From: Gelatiniphilus marinus
GTDB lineage: Bacteria; Bacteroidota; Bacteroidia; Flavobacteriales; Flavobacteriaceae
NCBI RefSeq assembly: GCF_042678305.1
Contig: NZ_JBHUDT010000003.1
Strand: one strand, 5' to 3'
Length of the DNA stretch: 64,000 nucleotides
Shown in pieces: positions 62,103 through 64,000 of this stretch (position 1 is its first letter; every line of letters begins with the position of its first letter). Position numbers and translations under genes: made by a program. The notes beneath the pieces are model-generated. The model saw only the letters and a list, made by a program, of their open reading frames with translations, did not search any database and was not told the DNA's origin.

Positions 62103-64000
62103 ATGAAATACAACGACATAAAAATAGCGATACAACAAGCCGAAGACATTCTTTTAAAATTATACAACATAAAAGGAAAGGCTTCTGAGCTACCCGGGGA
62201 ATTGGATTTTAATTTTAGAATTAAAGTAGCAAATTCTGGAGGCTATATTTTAAAGATTTCGCGACCTAACGAAAACGAAAACTACCTCGATTTTCAACAA
62301 AAACTATTGCAACATGTAGAAACCAACGGGCAAAAGCTTACGGCTCCAAAAGTAATTTTAGATAAAGATAACCAAGCCATTTCTGAAATTAACGATGCCT
62401 TTGGCAACCCACGAAAAGTACGCTTATTAACATGGGTATCGGGTCGGGTTTGGAGCACTGTAAATCCACAATTAAACAATTTACGCTTTAGTTTGGGCGA
62501 ACAATGCGGTTTACTAACGCAAGCACTACAAGGCTTTACTCATGCTGAAGCGCAACGCGAATTTGAATGGGACATAGCACAATCACTATGGACCAAAGCG
62601 CACACAGCATTGTTTAAAAACGAAGAAAAGGAAATTGTTGAGTACTTTCAAAATCTATTTGAAAAATCAGAAAAAAACTATTCGACATTAAGAAAATCTG
62701 TAGTACATAATGATGCGAACGATAATAATGTTATTGTTTCTCAAGATTTAATAAACCCTAAAGTACAAGCTGCCATAGATTATGGCGATGCCGTACACAC
62801 ACAAATTATTAACGATGTTGCCATTGCATGTGCCTATGCCATTATGCATCACAACGACCCGATTGAAGCCGCTTTACCCCTTGTAAAAGGGTATCATTCT
62901 ACATTTGCAATACAAGAAAAAGAGTTAATCCATTTGTATAACGCTATTGCCATGCGATTGGTAATATCGGTTACAAAATCGGCCATAAACAAAATTGAGG
63001 AACCCGATAATAAATACCTTTTAATTAGCGAAAAACCAGCTTGGGAAGTCCTAAAAAAATGGCGAAACATTAGCCCAGAACTAGCACATTTTAGCTTTAG
63101 GGAGGCTTGCGGATTTGAGCCACACCCCAATAAAAAACAATTCGATAATTGGGCAAAATCACAGCAGTTAAAAGTTTCGGATATTTTTCCTACGGTTGCA
63201 AAAAGCAAAATATTTAACCTCGATTTAAGTGTTTCTAGCAAGTGGATTGGGCATGAAGAAGATTTTAATAATTTAGATGTTTTTGATTTTAAAATCAATC
63301 AGCTTCAAAAGAAAAATCCAACTAAAATTATTGCTGGTGGCTATTTAGAACCCCGACCTTTTTACAACTCTTCTAGTTATGAAAAAACAGGAAATTACGG
63401 CAAAGAAAGCAGAAGCATGCACTTAGGTATCGATTTTTGGTTACCAAGCGAAACCCAAGTTAACGCTTTATTTGATGGCGAAATTGTTGTTGCAATAAAC
63501 GATGCAGGTTACAAAAAATACGGCGGATTAATTATTTTAAAACACCAAACCAACACTTTTGAATTCTATACGCTTTACGGACATCTATCGGTTAGAAGTG
63601 TTACCAAAAACAAAGTAGGCGATACCATTAAAAAAGGCGACCTAATTGGCTATTTAGGCCATTCGGCAGAAAACGGAAATTGGGTACCACACCTGCATTT
63701 TCAAATTATGCTTTCACTTTTAAATTATAAAAACGATTTTCCCGGTGTTGCCTATTACAATCAAACAAACGTATGGAAAAGCATTTGCCCAAACCCAAAT
63801 ACACTCTTCAAATTTGAAACACTTCAAAATAACTCAGAAAATTCTAACGAAGATTTAATTAATTATCGAAAACAACATTTAGGCAAAAGTTTAAGCCTTC
63901 AATATAAAGTACCCATTAAAATGGTACGTGGTGCGGGCCAATATTTAGTGGATCAATTCGGGCGTAAATATTTAGATACGGTAAATAATGTAGCGCATGT
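62103..64000 (+). CDS. APH-kinase / M23 peptidase / class III aminotransferase fusion (3' truncated)
   Basis: ATG at 62103 directly abuts the GH63-like stop, and the frame is open to the window end (632 codons). Domain 1 (to ~residue 350) is an aminoglycoside-phosphotransferase-like kinase with VVHNDANDNNVIV (His202-Asp204). Domain 2 is a LytM/M23 peptidase fold with HLGID (His440, Asp444), YGHL and HLHFQ (His530, His532). Domain 3 begins about residue 600 as a class III PLP aminotransferase (VRGAGQYLVDQFGRKYLDTVNNVAHV). A kinase plus phospho-lyase of the hydroxylysine or ethanolamine-phosphate type is the best guess; the M23 role is unclear. Confidence 0.9.
   Translation, partial: MKYNDIKIAIQQAEDILLKLYNIKGKASELPGELDFNFRIKVANSGGYILKISRPNENENYLDFQQKLLQHVETNGQKLTAPKVILDKDNQAISEINDAFGNPRKVRLLTWVSGRVWSTVNPQLNNLRFSLGEQCGLLTQALQGFTHAEAQREFEWDIAQSLWTKAHTALFKNEEKEIVEYFQNLFEKSEKNYSTLRKSVVHNDANDNNVIVSQDLINPKVQAAIDYGDAVHTQIINDVAIACAYAIMHHNDPIEAALPLVKGYHSTFAIQEKELIHLYNAIAMRLVISVTKSAINKIEEPDNKYLLISEKPAWEVLKKWRNISPELAHFSFREACGFEPHPNKKQFDNWAKSQQLKVSDIFPTVAKSKIFNLDLSVSSKWIGHEEDFNNLDVFDFKINQLQKKNPTKIIAGGYLEPRPFYNSSSYEKTGNYGKESRSMHLGIDFWLPSETQVNALFDGEIVVAINDAGYKKYGGLIILKHQTNTFEFYTLYGHLSVRSVTKNKVGDTIKKGDLIGYLGHSAENGNWVPHLHFQIMLSLLNYKNDFPGVAYYNQTNVWKSICPNPNTLFKFETLQNNSENSNEDLINYRKQHLGKSLSLQYKVPIKMVRGAGQYLVDQFGRKYLDTVNNVAH

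Noticed and set aside
1..64000. CRISPR arrays, tRNA or rRNA genes, integrases, transposases
   Set aside because: No regularly spaced direct repeats, cloverleaf-like segments or recombinase motifs were found on reading; a tRNAscan and ISfinder search would settle this.

Overview
The window reads as chromosomal DNA of a member of the Flavobacteriaceae (Bacteroidota). The evidence is low GC content, lipoprotein signals on many genes, promoters of the TTG-N19-21-TAnnTTTG type instead of the E. coli -35/-10 type, a SusC/SusD pair, the gliding-motility lipoprotein GldI, DUF4252 and 2TM families, and gene orders such as lptE-secG-groES-groEL. Most of it is core genome. No rRNA, tRNA, CRISPR array, insertion sequence or prophage was seen.

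Region by region. 1-5.4 kb: the C-terminal part of a sigma-54 activator, lptE, a TPR-like protein, secG, then groES-groEL behind a GG-N10-GC (sigma-54-like) promoter. 5.4-9.5 kb (minus): a transglutaminase-like protein, a carboxypeptidase-regulatory-like protein, a glycosyltransferase, a broken lipoprotein gene and a haem-binding protein. 9.5-11.8 kb (plus): a conserved protein, purB and a 58-residue membrane protein. 11.8-14 kb (minus): an ECF sigma factor, an anti-sigma-like protein and two DUF4252 proteins. 14.3-19.4 kb (plus): an S41 protease, a DUF71/Dph6-like PP-loop enzyme, B12-dependent methylmalonyl-CoA mutase and DUF2200. 19.4-29 kb: aconitase, an AT-rich membrane protein, MoxR and three parvulin/SurA-type envelope chaperones. 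29-34 kb: a YdhR-like protein and a LytS/LytTR two-component locus with three 2TM domains, one fused to the kinase. 34-41.5 kb: tonB, DUF721, a cold-shock protein, ndk, nrnA-gldI-PPIase, lgt and DUF192. 41.5-48.3 kb: an acyltransferase, a Nudix hydrolase, an esterase, a cyclophilin and a FecBCD/BtuFCD-type ABC importer. 48.5-64 kb: a saccharopine-dehydrogenase-like enzyme and a glycan-uptake locus (ASPIC/VCBS lipoprotein, SusD, SusC, TPR-HTH regulator, GH63-like glycosidase), ending in a kinase-M23-aminotransferase fusion that runs off the right edge.

The strongest less-described signal is a family of three intergenic elements at 14036-14146, 30838-31000 and 35691-35883. They share ends (GCGTTAGGG ... 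GGTAACGCCC) and an internal AAAGCCCGA core. Their terminal 6-bp stem stays complementary through a compensatory base change in one copy. Other notable points are the kinase-2TM fusion, whose junction matches the leader of the next 2TM gene, the DUF71 gene beside a B12 enzyme, and six PPIase-type genes in 20 kb. No new defence or mobile system was found.
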